From assembly GCA_902489275.1 (NCBI GenBank), contig CABTZK010000021.1:1-38658 (forward strand): a DNA stretch of 38,658 nucleotides. Reading direction: 5' to 3'. The translations under genes were made by a program, and so were the position numbers. Source of the stretch: an uncultured Porphyromonadaceae bacterium. Its GTDB lineage: Bacteria; Bacteroidota; Bacteroidia; Bacteroidales; Muribaculaceae. Under the pieces are notes generated by a model that was not told where the DNA came from, made no database searches, and saw only the letters and a list, made by a program, of their open reading frames with translations. This document shows, piece by piece, positions 26,418 to 35,392 of the stretch (positions within the stretch are counted from its first letter, which is position 1; every line of letters begins with the position of its first letter).

Positions 26418-28505
26418 TCAGTCATTCATCCGTTTCAAGACATGGTAACTGGGCACGATGCCCAGTTCCCCCGCCTTGCTCAAATCACTCATTCCATTCT
26501 GGCGATTTCCTAACTTCAAATATAAGAGTCCACGGTTGTAGTAAGCCTCTCCTAAATCGGGCTTGAGTTCAATGGCTTTCGTATAGCAACTAATCGCCTC
26601 GGTGTAGTTGTTCGTCAGCAAGTAGGCGTTACCCATGTTGAAAAAGGCATATACATTGCGAGGCGAGAGGTCAATGACGTGGTTCAGGTCGGCAATCATC
26701 TCGGTCAGGTGAGTGTTCATTTCGCGGCTGTGGAGCATGGCCTCTGCTTTGGTGTCGGCGGTTGGCGACAAGTCCTTGACCTGCCCTTTGCGCGCCATGA
26801 GGTGCTGCAAGTAGTGGGCGTCGGCACGCAAGAAATAAGCCAACGTGAACTTGGGGCTCAATGCCAAGGCGCGGTCCACATCGGCCAGGGCTGCCTCGGG
26901 GTTCTTCACCATCATTTGGTCGATTGCCCGTGCGAAATAGTCGGCTGACCGTGGCTTCGAGGTTGAGAGCAACCCGTCGTAGTACTCAATGCTGGCAAAG
27001 CGGTCGCTGATGGCAGCACTGTCGAGATGCTGGTCGCTGGTCGAGAGCGAGAGCATTCTGGGCAGCAGGCGGGAGTCGTTCACCTCGGTCAACTCTCTCA
27101 TGTAGTTGGTCTTGCCATTCAATTTGTTCACGTCGCTGTAGTAGGTGAGCATGAACATGGGCATCGGGTCGATTTCGTAGTTGCTGTTCTGAATGTGGCC
27201 GCGGGTACGGTTGTCATACTCTGGCTTGATGGTATTGTCGTTTTTCACCGTGAGCAACTGGTTGAACTTTTTCATGATGTCCTCCTCGGTCTCGGGCTGG
27301 CCGATGCGTTGGCGCGCCTGCTCTTGCTCCTGTCTGATTTTTTTCTCGGCCATCTTCACCTCGGCAGTGGCTGGGTTGTAAATAGAATAGTGAATGCCTT
27401 TTTGCTTGAAAATGGCAATCGCTGTCTGGTTGTCGCGCTCGCAGCCTCGCACGTCGCCACTCAATCGCTTGGCTTCGGCGCGGGCCATGTAGCCCGATTC
27501 AAACCTTGGATACTTTCTCAAAATGCGGTCATAGTCGCTCACGGCGCGCTTGTACTGGCGCGTGCGCATGTAAAGTTGGGCACGGTTATAAAGGGCGAGG
27601 AAATTGCCAGGATCCAACTCAAGCACCCGGGAGAAGTCGGCAATGGCCTTGCTGTCCTCCCCCACCTCGGCACTCAACTGGGCGCGGTCATAAATGGCCA
27701 ACTGATTATCGGGCTCCAGGCCAATGGCGTAGTCATAGTCACTCATCGCACCGAAGTAGTCATCGAGCGCATACTTCAGGAAAGCCCGGTTGATGAAGTT
27801 GGCTGCGACTTTGGGCTGCAGCGTGATGAGCGTGTCGAGATCGGCCACCGCATCGGGGTAGGTTTCCTTGTGGCGCGAGTGAATGTCGGCTCTTGCAGCC
27901 CATGCCATCTCGTTATTCCTGGCAACCGCGAGGCTCTTGTTGATGTATTCCAGTGCCATCGCGGTGTCGTTGCGGGCCAAGCTCATTTGAGCCAATCCAA
28001 GATAGGCTCGCTCATTTTTGGGGTCAAGCTGAATCACGCGGTGAAATGAGCTGTCGGCGGCATCATACTGCTTCAACTCCAGCAAGCAAATGGCTCGATT
28101 GGTGAGGAACATCTTGTTGTCAGGATATTGTTCCAATCCCTTGTCATAGTCACTCACTGCGAGCGCAAACTTTCGCTGGTTTTGCCGGGCGGCGCCTCTC
28201 ACCTGATAGGCATCAAGGATGAAAGGGTTGCGATTGATGCACAGCGTGGCATCCTCCTCGGCCCCCTGGTAGTCATCGAGACTGATTTTGGCTACAGCAC
28301 GATAAAAATAAGGCTCGGCTAAATAAGGCTTGGCCGCAACCACCTGATTGAAGTATTGAATCGAGAGCACGTAGTCCTCAAAGTAAAGCGCATTGCGCCC
28401 GATGCGCAACACCTGCTCGGCATTGATTTGCGCATGAGCCACCACCGTAACCGCTATTGCGGCCATTAAAGCCATCCACCGAATATTCTTCAAAACTCTT
28501 CCCAT
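26418..28505 (-). CDS. Exported tetratricopeptide-repeat protein
   Basis: A 695-aa protein with a signal peptide (charged MGRVLKNIRW, hydrophobic MALMAAIAVTVVAHA, cleavage before QINAEQ). At least ten TPR units fill about residues 28-350, with typical YxxAIxxYxxAIxLxPxxxxAYxNRG patterns. A less regular spacer with K/Q/E-rich helix follows (about 380-450), then more repeats to the end (550-690: YTEAISCYTKAIELKPDLGE). It is probably periplasmic, as a scaffold for protein assembly. The substrate is unknown. Its 3' end faces ppdK, with the prophage inserted between. Composition is host-like. Confidence 0.85.
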   Translation of the reverse strand: MGRVLKNIRWMALMAAIAVTVVAHAQINAEQVLRIGRNALYFEDYVLSIQYFNQVVAAKPYLAEPYFYRAVAKISLDDYQGAEEDATLCINRNPFILDAYQVRGAARQNQRKFALAVSDYDKGLEQYPDNKMFLTNRAICLLELKQYDAADSSFHRVIQLDPKNERAYLGLAQMSLARNDTAMALEYINKSLAVARNNEMAWAARADIHSRHKETYPDAVADLDTLITLQPKVAANFINRAFLKYALDDYFGAMSDYDYAIGLEPDNQLAIYDRAQLSAEVGEDSKAIADFSRVLELDPGNFLALYNRAQLYMRTRQYKRAVSDYDRILRKYPRFESGYMARAEAKRLSGDVRGCERDNQTAIAIFKQKGIHYSIYNPATAEVKMAEKKIRQEQEQARQRIGQPETEEDIMKKFNQLLTVKNDNTIKPEYDNRTRGHIQNSNYEIDPMPMFMLTYYSDVNKLNGKTNYMRELTEVNDSRLLPRMLSLSTSDQHLDSAAISDRFASIEYYDGLLSTSKPRSADYFARAIDQMMVKNPEAALADVDRALALSPKFTLAYFLRADAHYLQHLMARKGQVKDLSPTADTKAEAMLHSREMNTHLTEMIADLNHVIDLSPRNVYAFFNMGNAYLLTNNYTEAISCYTKAIELKPDLGEAYYNRGLLYLKLGNRQNGMSDLSKAGELGIVPSYHVLKRMND

Positions 28506-28515
28506 AAGGCAAACA

Positions 28516-28544
28516 CAAAATTAAATAAAATCACCCATCTGCAA
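28516..28544 (-). promoter_or_regulatory. Promoter of the TPR gene
   Basis: On the minus strand TAATTTTG (28516-28523) matches the -7 box, and TTG (28542-28544) lies 18 bp upstream. The -7 box ends only 10 bp before the start codon at 28505, so the mRNA would be nearly leaderless if this start is right. The Met at 28475 would give a longer leader. Confidence 0.45.
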
Positions 28545-28649
28545 CAAACAAAAACAAGGATTTACATGATTTTAACGAAATCCAATCTTTATTATAAGCC
28601 AACTAATCTTAAAAAGCGTAAAAAGGCTTTCTTTTCTCCTGCTTCTACA

Positions 28650-28680
28650 TTGCGCTAAACATTAGAATATCGTAATTTTG
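28650..28680 (+). promoter_or_regulatory. Promoter of the LRR gene
   Basis: TTG (28650-28652), a 20-bp spacer and TAATTTTG (28673-28680) fit the Bacteroidetes promoter consensus. The leader to the start at 28772 would be about 85 nt. It is divergent from the TPR promoter. Confidence 0.6.
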
Positions 28681-28771
28681 TGAGTTGAAATACGGGGTGT
28701 CGCTCACCGTACCCACTCCTTGATTTCATCCTTAACAGCCATTATCATCCACCTCATAAACTACAAAAAAG

Positions 28772-31351
28772 ATGAAAAAATCGTTACTCTTCCTTTTATT
28801 CTGCCTGATTTTTATCAGCCACATCGGCGGACAGACGACACCGCCCCCAGGCTGCAAGTTTATCACCATGAAAGTCCTGCCCGACAAGAAGTTCAAATTT
28901 GGACTCATTGCCCGAGAAGGGCACTCTGACGCATGGATTGAGCTTGGAAACGAGGTTTTTACTCCACTTGCGATTGGCGACAGCCAGACCGTGCCCACGG
29001 CGTTTGAGTTCTCATCGCCATCGGGCACCGTGAAAGTGTATGGCAGTTTTCACATTTTCGGAAGTCCCGCCAATGGCGAAATCATCACTGAACTCGACGC
29101 AACTGGATTTACTCCATTAGAGCAACTCTACTGCCACAACAACAGCATCACCAAACTTGGCTTGAAAGGCTGTAGCAACTTGACCATGCTCAGTTGCTCG
29201 GAAAATCCTCTCGACACCCTCGACGTGACCGACTGCGAAGCGCTCAATGACTTGGCTTGCTTCGGTAATGGGCTCAAGGGCATTGACTTGTCACACAACC
29301 AGCATCTGGTCAAGCTACAATGCCCCCAAAATGCCATATCACAACTCGACCTCACTGCCAACGAGGAATTGCAAGAGGTGAATGCGGGGAGCAACCAACT
29401 CACTGCCATCACTTTCCCCAAGCAGAATGCCATCCACTTGCTCTACGCCTACGAAAACAAGCTCACAAGGTTGGATTTGAGCAATTTGACCGCACTTGAC
29501 GACTTGGACATCTACAGCAACCTGCTTGAAAGCCTCGATTTGTCGTCATGCAGCAAGCTTGAGAGCGTGGACTGCTCTGAAAACAAGATCAAGTCACTGA
29601 ACGTGACGGCAAGCAGAGACTCTATTGTGAGTCTCTCATGCTCCGACAATGAACTATCGGAACTGGAAATCGGCAACTGCAAGTTGCTGAACTACGTGAA
29701 TGCCAGCAACAACAAGCTGACCGAACTCCAAATGGGAAAGATGGAGAACCTTGAAAAACTGTACGTCTACAGCAACCAAATTGACTTTTTAGACGCTTCG
29801 GAGTGCAAGTTGCTCTCCACCTTGTCAATAAGCGACAACACGATGACTGCTTGTAGCCTGAACGACCTGTACAAATCTCTGCCATCACCCGCTTTCCAGG
29901 GCACACTGGAAATTAGCGGAAATCCAGGAGCGACGACCTCAACCACCTCAATCGCCACAGCCAAGAACTGGAAAGTAGACGTTGCGGGCGATGGCACAGG
30001 ATGCCCAACCGACACCATCGACGCACCGCCAGCCGGCACGCCCGTGATCAAGCTCACGACCAAGCCTGGCAGCAGCATCACCGTGACCATGCGTGTCTAC
30101 GCCCCCAACCAATACGTGTGGATCGAGGCAGAGCCTGGCACTTACAGAAAAGAGCTCATCAGCAGCGATTACGACAATCCCTCGCAATTCACCATTTCTT
30201 GCCCAGGCGACACCGTGAAGTTATATAGCAATGTGGCAGACTTCAGCTGTAGCAAAAACGGCGAGGCCATCACGGCCATTGACGCATCCAATAACCCGGA
30301 CCTGGGTACGCTCTACTGCCACGAGAACGCCATCACGACGCTCAACGTGAGCGGATGCCCCTACCTCATTGACTTGAGTTGCGGCAAGAACAAAATCAAG
30401 TCACTGGACCTGACGGGAATCAACTACATCCAATACCTGTTCTGCTATGATAACGAACTCAACGAACTCGACCTGTCGCACTGCAAGAGCATCGAAGAAC
30501 TGGAATGCAGCTCCAACCACATCTCGACACTCGACCTCTCCAACTTGAGGAGAGCCACCACAATCATGTGCCATACCAACAAGATTGAGCAACTGAACCT
30601 TGCGAATTGCAAGCAACTTCAAGAGTTCAGTTGCGCAAACAACCAACTCAAGAAAATCAACGTAGACTCGTGCGAAAACTTGACTGGGTTCTCTTGTGGC
30701 TCAAACCAGTTGACCTCACTTGACGTGTCGAAGTGCCTGAAGTTGAACCGCTTGTTCTGCTCGGTGAACCCCAACCTCAAAGAAATCACACTCGCCAGCA
30801 ACTCGTCGCTACAGCAGTTCTCGGCCATGGAGTGCGGCTTAGAGGAAATGAGCATCCCGGCATCGCCCAGTCTCACAAAAGTGGCACTTAGCCATAATCC
30901 ACTGATCGACATCGAGATAGGAGGAGCCGGACGGTTGAACAACATGGCTATTGACCAGTGCCAACTCTCGGTGTGCGCCATGAACCAATTTCTAAAAGAC
31001 CTTCCAGAGACTACCGCAGGCACACTCAAGATTGCCGGCAATCCCGATGTGGAGACTGCACTCACCACGACAGCCACCAGCAAAGGCTGGAGTGTGGACG
31101 TGGAAGGGGACGGCACAGGATGCGCAACTGACATCAACGCTGTCAACGAGGAGACACTCGTGCTCACCTATCATCAAACTATCGAGGTGACACCCCCCCT
31201 TGCCGCCAAGGTCACGGTGTGTGACATGACAGGGAAAATCCTTGCCAGCCAGAACACAACGCCGCACACGCCTGCACACATCCACGTTCCTGCCGGGCAA
31301 GCCTATATCGTCGCTATCGACGGGAAAGCCCAAAAGGTCGTGGTGAAATAA
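28772..31351 (+). CDS. Secreted leucine-rich-repeat protein with T9SS-type tail
   Basis: An 859-aa protein with signal peptide MKKSLLFLLFCLIFISHIGG, then two copies of one large module. Each module has a beta-rich lead-in (about 25-105 and 425-505), eleven or so LRRs of about 21 residues with the pattern LxxLxCxxNxLxxLDLS, and a cap ending GTLEISGNPG...GDGTGCPTD (to about 410) or GTLKIAGNPD...GDGTGCATD (to about 783). The LRRs are Cys-rich, with one Cys in most repeats. The last 70 residues (VTVCDMTGKIL...GKAQKVVVK) look like a type IX secretion sorting domain. It is likely a surface or released adhesin-like protein; no ligand is evident. It has its own promoter. Confidence 0.88.
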   Translation: MKKSLLFLLFCLIFISHIGGQTTPPPGCKFITMKVLPDKKFKFGLIAREGHSDAWIELGNEVFTPLAIGDSQTVPTAFEFSSPSGTVKVYGSFHIFGSPANGEIITELDATGFTPLEQLYCHNNSITKLGLKGCSNLTMLSCSENPLDTLDVTDCEALNDLACFGNGLKGIDLSHNQHLVKLQCPQNAISQLDLTANEELQEVNAGSNQLTAITFPKQNAIHLLYAYENKLTRLDLSNLTALDDLDIYSNLLESLDLSSCSKLESVDCSENKIKSLNVTASRDSIVSLSCSDNELSELEIGNCKLLNYVNASNNKLTELQMGKMENLEKLYVYSNQIDFLDASECKLLSTLSISDNTMTACSLNDLYKSLPSPAFQGTLEISGNPGATTSTTSIATAKNWKVDVAGDGTGCPTDTIDAPPAGTPVIKLTTKPGSSITVTMRVYAPNQYVWIEAEPGTYRKELISSDYDNPSQFTISCPGDTVKLYSNVADFSCSKNGEAITAIDASNNPDLGTLYCHENAITTLNVSGCPYLIDLSCGKNKIKSLDLTGINYIQYLFCYDNELNELDLSHCKSIEELECSSNHISTLDLSNLRRATTIMCHTNKIEQLNLANCKQLQEFSCANNQLKKINVDSCENLTGFSCGSNQLTSLDVSKCLKLNRLFCSVNPNLKEITLASNSSLQQFSAMECGLEEMSIPASPSLTKVALSHNPLIDIEIGGAGRLNNMAIDQCQLSVCAMNQFLKDLPETTAGTLKIAGNPDVETALTTTATSKGWSVDVEGDGTGCATDINAVNEETLVLTYHQTIEVTPPLAAKVTVCDMTGKILASQNTTPHTPAHIHVPAGQAYIVAIDGKAQKVVVK

Positions 31352-31364
31352 AATCTGATCACGC

Positions 31365-31433
31365 TTTTAGCGCCACTCGAAAGCCAAAATGCGACAACGC
31401 ACCAGCGATTGCCAGGCACGAGTGGCGCTAAAA
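31365..31433. repeat. Perfect 15-bp inverted repeat after the LRR gene
   Basis: TTTTAGCGCCACTCG (31365-31379) and CGAGTGGCGCTAAAA (31419-31433) are exact reverse complements around a 39-nt loop, 13 bp after the LRR stop. As a hairpin it would work on either strand, but the loop is long and no T run follows on the plus strand. It may be an mRNA-end structure, a small non-coding RNA or a tiny mobile repeat. Confidence 0.55.
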
Positions 31434-31480
31434 ACTTTGATTTCTCGGCTTAACGAGGCAATCATTCAAGAATTTTTATG

Positions 31481-31488
31481 TAAGTTTG
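31481..31488 (+). promoter_or_regulatory. -7 box for prfA
   Basis: TAAGTTTG matches TAnnTTTG, 30 bp before the prfA start codon. No clear TTG at -33. It probably also serves pyrF. Confidence 0.55.
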
Positions 31489-31518
31489 CAAAAAATACAG
31501 TAACCGAATTGTTAAAAT

Positions 31519-32628
31519 ATGGCAGAATCACCATTGTTACAGCGACTTGACGGGCTCGACGCGCGTTTCGAGGAAATCAAGACGCTTATTACTGACCCAG
31601 CAGTCATTGCCGACCAGCAACGCTACGTAAAACTCACCAAAGAATACAAGCACCTTGAAGACTTGCTGGGCACCGCCAGGAGGTACAAGAAACTGCTCAC
31701 CGACATCGAGGATGCCAAGTTGATGCTCGATGGTGAAAAAGACCCCGAATTGCGCGAAATGGCCAAGGAGGAAATTGACACCAACCAAGCAGAACTTCCC
31801 AAACTTGAGAATGAAATCAAGTTGAAACTCATTCCCGAAGACCCCGAGGACTCCAAGAACGTGGTGCTTGAAATCAGAGGAGGGACGGGAGGCGACGAGG
31901 CTTGCCTCTTCGCCGGTGACCTGGCTCGCATGTACCTGCGCTATTGCGAGCGAAAAGGCTGGAAAGTGGAGATGTCGAGTTCCAACGAAGGCTCGGCTGG
32001 CGGCTACAAGGAGGTCGTGTTCAGCATCACCGGCAACAACGTGTATGGCACGATGAAATATGAGAGCGGCGTACACCGCGTGCAGCGCGTGCCCGTGACC
32101 GAGACACAAGGGCGCGTGCACACCAGCGCGGCATCGGTGGTCGTTCTGCCCGAGGCCGACCCGTTTGAGGTTCACATCAATGAGGGTGAAATCAAGTGGG
32201 ACACCTTCCGTAGCGGTGGCGCTGGCGGGCAAAACGTGAACAAGGTGAACTCGGGCGTGCGTCTGCGCTACCTGTGGACCAATCCCAACACTGGCGAGCA
32301 ACAGGAAATCCTCATTGAGTGCACCGAGACTCGCGACCAGCCTAAAAACAAGGAGCGCGCCTTGGCTCGCTTGCGCACGTTCATTTACGACCACGAGCAC
32401 CAAAAGTATGTCGACGACATTGCCAGCCGCCGCAAGACGCTCGTTTCCACGGGCGACCGAAGCGCCAAGATACGCACCTACAACTACCCGCAAGGACGCA
32501 TCACCGACCACCGCATCGGCTACACGATCTATAACCTCCCTGCCTTCATGGACGGCGATATTCAAGACTGCATCGACCACCTCACAGTGGCCGAGAATGC
32601 CGAGAAGCTGAAAGAGGCTGCATTGTAA
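31519..32628 (+). CDS. prfA: Peptide chain release factor 1
   Basis: Terminates translation at UAA and UAG by triggering peptidyl-tRNA hydrolysis in the ribosome. The 369-aa length is normal. The catalytic SGGAGGQNVNK has Gly236-Gly237-Gln238. The stop-codon-reading tripeptide is Pro192-Val193-Thr194 in HRVQRVPVTETQGRVHTSA. RF1 has PxT where RF2 has SPF, so this is RF1. The N-terminal helical domain and the IEC/RDQPKNKERALARL region are present. It is followed 32 bp later by pyrF, so the two are probably cotranscribed. Confidence 0.96.
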   Translation: MAESPLLQRLDGLDARFEEIKTLITDPAVIADQQRYVKLTKEYKHLEDLLGTARRYKKLLTDIEDAKLMLDGEKDPELREMAKEEIDTNQAELPKLENEIKLKLIPEDPEDSKNVVLEIRGGTGGDEACLFAGDLARMYLRYCERKGWKVEMSSSNEGSAGGYKEVVFSITGNNVYGTMKYESGVHRVQRVPVTETQGRVHTSAASVVVLPEADPFEVHINEGEIKWDTFRSGGAGGQNVNKVNSGVRLRYLWTNPNTGEQQEILIECTETRDQPKNKERALARLRTFIYDHEHQKYVDDIASRRKTLVSTGDRSAKIRTYNYPQGRITDHRIGYTIYNLPAFMDGDIQDCIDHLTVAENAEKLKEAAL

Positions 32629-32660
32629 GGCAATATTAATGACACAAAAGCAAGCATAAA

Positions 32661-33485
32661 ATGACAAGAGAAGAATTATTTAGCCAAATCCGGGAAAAAC
32701 GAAGTTTCCTGTGTGTGGGCCTTGACCCCGACGCGGAAAAGATGCCATTGTCGCTTCATGGAGACCTCCTGGCTTTCAACAAAGCAATTATCGACGCTAC
32801 TGCCGAGTTTGCAATTGCCTACAAGCCCAACATGGCTTTCTATGAAGTGCAAGGGGCCAAAGGCGTTCAAGCCTTTGAAGACACCGTTGCCTACATTCGC
32901 GAGAACTATCCCGAAACTTTGATTATCGCCGATGCCAAGCGTGGCGACATCGGGAACACCAGCAAGATGTATGCCAAGAGCTTCTTTGAAACGATGGGGG
33001 TCGACGCCTTGACCGTAGCTCCCTACATGGGCGAAGACAGCATCACGCCATTTTTGGGCTACCACGGGAAATGGGTCATCGTGCTCGCCCTCACGTCCAA
33101 CAAGGGCTCGCTTGATTTCCAGCACATGAAAGACACTACGGGCACTCCCCTATTTGAGACGGTCCTGAAGAAAACCCAGCAATGGGGAAATGAGGACAAC
33201 ATGATGTACGTCTGCGGCGCTACCCAAGCCGCCATGCTGGCCGACATTCGCAAGACCGCACCCAACCATTTCTTGCTCGTGCCTGGCGTGGGCGCTCAAG
33301 GTGGCAGCCTTGAGGAGGTAGCCAAGTATGGCATGAACAAGCAGTGCGGCTTAATCGTGAACTCGTCACGCGGCATTATTCATGCCAGCCGGGAGGACGA
33401 TTTTGCCCAAGAGGCTGGCCGAAAAGCGAGGGCTATGCAGCAACAAATGGCTAACTTGTTGCTCGACAGCGGAATTTTTTCATGA
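32661..33485 (+). CDS. pyrF: Orotidine 5'-phosphate decarboxylase
   Basis: Converts OMP to UMP, the last step of de novo pyrimidine synthesis. The 274-aa length fits the longer class of bacterial OMP decarboxylases. The catalytic DAKRGDI motif is at residues 91-97 (Asp91, Lys93, Asp96). The N-terminal FLCVGLDPD and the phosphate-binding end LVPGVGAQGGSLEE and NSSRGI are intact. It lies in an operon-like position 32 bp behind prfA. Its stop is followed by a separate pgk promoter. Confidence 0.95.
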   Translation: MTREELFSQIREKRSFLCVGLDPDAEKMPLSLHGDLLAFNKAIIDATAEFAIAYKPNMAFYEVQGAKGVQAFEDTVAYIRENYPETLIIADAKRGDIGNTSKMYAKSFFETMGVDALTVAPYMGEDSITPFLGYHGKWVIVLALTSNKGSLDFQHMKDTTGTPLFETVLKKTQQWGNEDNMMYVCGATQAAMLADIRKTAPNHFLLVPGVGAQGGSLEEVAKYGMNKQCGLIVNSSRGIIHASREDDFAQEAGRKARAMQQQMANLLLDSGIFS

Positions 33486-33492
33486 ATTTATA

Positions 33493-33522
33493 TTGTAAAA
33501 GTTAGATTTTTTTATAATTTTG
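33493..33522 (+). promoter_or_regulatory. Promoter of pgk
   Basis: TTG (33493-33495), a 19-bp spacer and TAATTTTG (33515-33522) match the Bacteroidetes consensus very well. The leader is about 50 nt. Confidence 0.75.
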
Positions 33523-33580
33523 CAGTTGGAAATTTTTACTAAATCAACCCAAAACAGATAAATATCAAAATTTAAGACAA

Positions 33581-34834
33581 ATGAACGTAGCAGACTTCAA
33601 TTTCGCCCAAAAAAAGGCATTGGTACGTGTCGATTTCAACGTACCCCTCAATGAACAAGGTCAAATTACCGACGACACCCGCATTCGCGGCGCTGTCCCC
33701 ACCCTCAAGAAAATCCTTGGCGATGGCGGCAGCCTCATCATCATGAGCCACATGGGCAAACCCAAAGGAAAAGTTGTCGAAAAGCTGTCGCTGCGCCAAA
33801 TTGTTGACACCGTGAGTGCTGCACTTGGCACGAAAGTCCTGTTTGCTCCCGATTGCGCAAAGGCCGCTGCCCAAGCCGCCGCGCTGAAACCAGGAGAAGC
33901 GCTGCTGCTTGAAAACTTGCGTTTCTACCCCGAAGAGGAGGGCAAGCCTGTGGGCATTGACAAAAACGATCCAAAATATGACGAGGCCAAAAGAGAAATG
34001 AAGGCGCGCCAGGCCGAGTTTGCCAAGACCCTGGCTAACTATGCCGACATCTACGTAAACGACGCATTTGGCACCGCCCACCGTCGCCACGCCTCTACCG
34101 CTGTTGTTGCCGACTACTTCGATGCCGACAAGAAAATGCTTGGCCTGCTCATGGAAAAGGAAGTGACAGCCATCGACAATGTGCTCAAAAATGCCCGTCA
34201 TCCCTTCACCGCCATCATTGGCGGCAGCAAAGTCTCGTCAAAATTAGGCGTGATCAAGAATATGCTCGACAAGGTTGACAATCTCATCATCGGCGGAGGC
34301 ATGGGCTACACCTTTATCAAGGCCCAGGGCGGCCACATTGGCGAATCGCTGCATGAGGACGACCTGATTCCCGAAGCGCTCAATATCATGGCTGCCGCTA
34401 AGGAAAAAGGCGTGAACCTGAGCCTCTCGGTCGCAACGGTTGCCGGCAAGGAGTTCTCCAACGACACAGAGCGCCAAATTTTTGACATCTTCAATATTCC
34501 CGATGGCTGGGAAGGCATGGATGCCAGCGACCAATCACTCGAGATTTGGAAAAAGATCATTCTCGGATCAAAGACCATCTTGTGGAACGGCCCTGTGGGC
34601 GTATTTGAATTTGAGAACTTCGCTCACGGAACGGGCGAGATTGCCAAGTATGTGGCTCAAGCAACCCAAGAAAATGGGGCTTACTCGCTCATAGGCGGTG
34701 GCGACTCGGTCGCTGCCATCAACAAGTTTGGCCTGGCCGACAAGGTGTCGTACGTCTCGACAGGCGGCGGAGCCATGCTTGAGGCCATCGAGGGCAAGGT
34801 GCTTCCCGGCATTGCCGCCATCAAGGGAGAGTAA
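33581..34834 (+). CDS. pgk: Phosphoglycerate kinase
   Basis: Glycolytic enzyme that transfers phosphate from 1,3-bisphosphoglycerate to ADP. The 417-aa length is typical. The N-terminal substrate domain has VRVDFNVPL (DFNVP at 18-22) and MSHMGKPKG. The middle LLENLRFYPEEEG and AFGTAHRRHAST are present. The C-terminal nucleotide domain has ILWNGPVGVFE, GGGDS (372-376) and STGGGAMLE. It has its own promoter and a terminator at 34868-34900. It is the last host-like gene before the AT-rich block. Confidence 0.97.
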   Translation: MNVADFNFAQKKALVRVDFNVPLNEQGQITDDTRIRGAVPTLKKILGDGGSLIIMSHMGKPKGKVVEKLSLRQIVDTVSAALGTKVLFAPDCAKAAAQAAALKPGEALLLENLRFYPEEEGKPVGIDKNDPKYDEAKREMKARQAEFAKTLANYADIYVNDAFGTAHRRHASTAVVADYFDADKKMLGLLMEKEVTAIDNVLKNARHPFTAIIGGSKVSSKLGVIKNMLDKVDNLIIGGGMGYTFIKAQGGHIGESLHEDDLIPEALNIMAAAKEKGVNLSLSVATVAGKEFSNDTERQIFDIFNIPDGWEGMDASDQSLEIWKKIILGSKTILWNGPVGVFEFENFAHGTGEIAKYVAQATQENGAYSLIGGGDSVAAINKFGLADKVSYVSTGGGAMLEAIEGKVLPGIAAIKGE

Positions 34835-34865
34835 CCGCAGCCCATCCTAAAACGCGACATCATCA

Positions 34866-35357
34866 TTAGCAGGAATCGCTCAACGCGGCTCCTGCTTTTT
34901 GAGCATAAAACTGCTCTGTCGGTTCGAGGAGCAGGGCTATGCCTTTTTCTTCACCATTAGTTTGACTACTTATCCAATGCTCGCAAAACTCTTCTTTTGT
35001 ATAGGTTACAAGACCCTTGCCCGGATCTGCGACATAAACCGTATACCTGTCCTTACGATGCTTTTTTATCTTATAGACAATAACGAAATGATTTTGGTTC
35101 CAATGGACGATGCAAGGCAGTGGAGCCTCTTCGGCAAGCGTTTCAAAGCCTAAACGGCCACCTACTGTTTTAAACCCAATCTCTTCAGCAGCTTTGCTAA
35201 TGCCGAGAAGATAAACACCATCCTTGCTAAGGTCACTTAATAGTCTTAATCTATCTCGATCAGTAGATTTTCCATAATATCCCGCTGTCATTATCAAACA
35301 TGAAACTCCACAATCCATTGTGTCTCGTTGTTGTTCAAAAGATATATTCTTTATCAT
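34866..35357 (-). pseudogene. C39 peptidase domain of a truncated peptide-export ABC transporter
   Basis: A 163-aa remnant. The C39 bacteriocin-processing peptidase is complete: Gln10, catalytic Cys16 in MDCGVSCL, His90 in WNQNHFVIVY and Asp111 in VADPGKG. It normally sits at the N-terminus of a ~700-aa transporter that cuts double-Gly leader peptides during export. Here the sequence is family-like up to EPTEQFYAQK and then ends in AGAALSDSC, which is coded by the pgk terminator. The membrane and ATPase domains are missing. It is third in the minus-strand block, 35 bp after the outer-membrane protein gene. A stand-alone C39 protein is conceivable, but the break at the terminator favours truncation. 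Confidence 0.8.
34868..34900 (+). terminator. Terminator of pgk
   Basis: AGCAGGA (34868-34874) pairs with TCCTGCT (34890-34896), followed by TTTTT (34896-34900), 34 bp past the pgk stop. The reading frame of the minus-strand C39 remnant runs through it, which shows that the end of that ORF is not original. Confidence 0.8.
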
Positions 35358-35392
35358 CGGTTAGATGTATTTTAATTAAACACGATATTCGT

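Noticed and set aside
27027..28049. 340-aa open frame antisense to the TPR gene
   Set aside because: It is a shadow of the repeat-rich TPR gene. Its translation is Val/Gly/His-biased and matches nothing.
31537..32667. 376-aa open frame antisense to prfA
   Set aside because: It mirrors the codon pattern of the well-identified prfA gene and has no recognisable motif.
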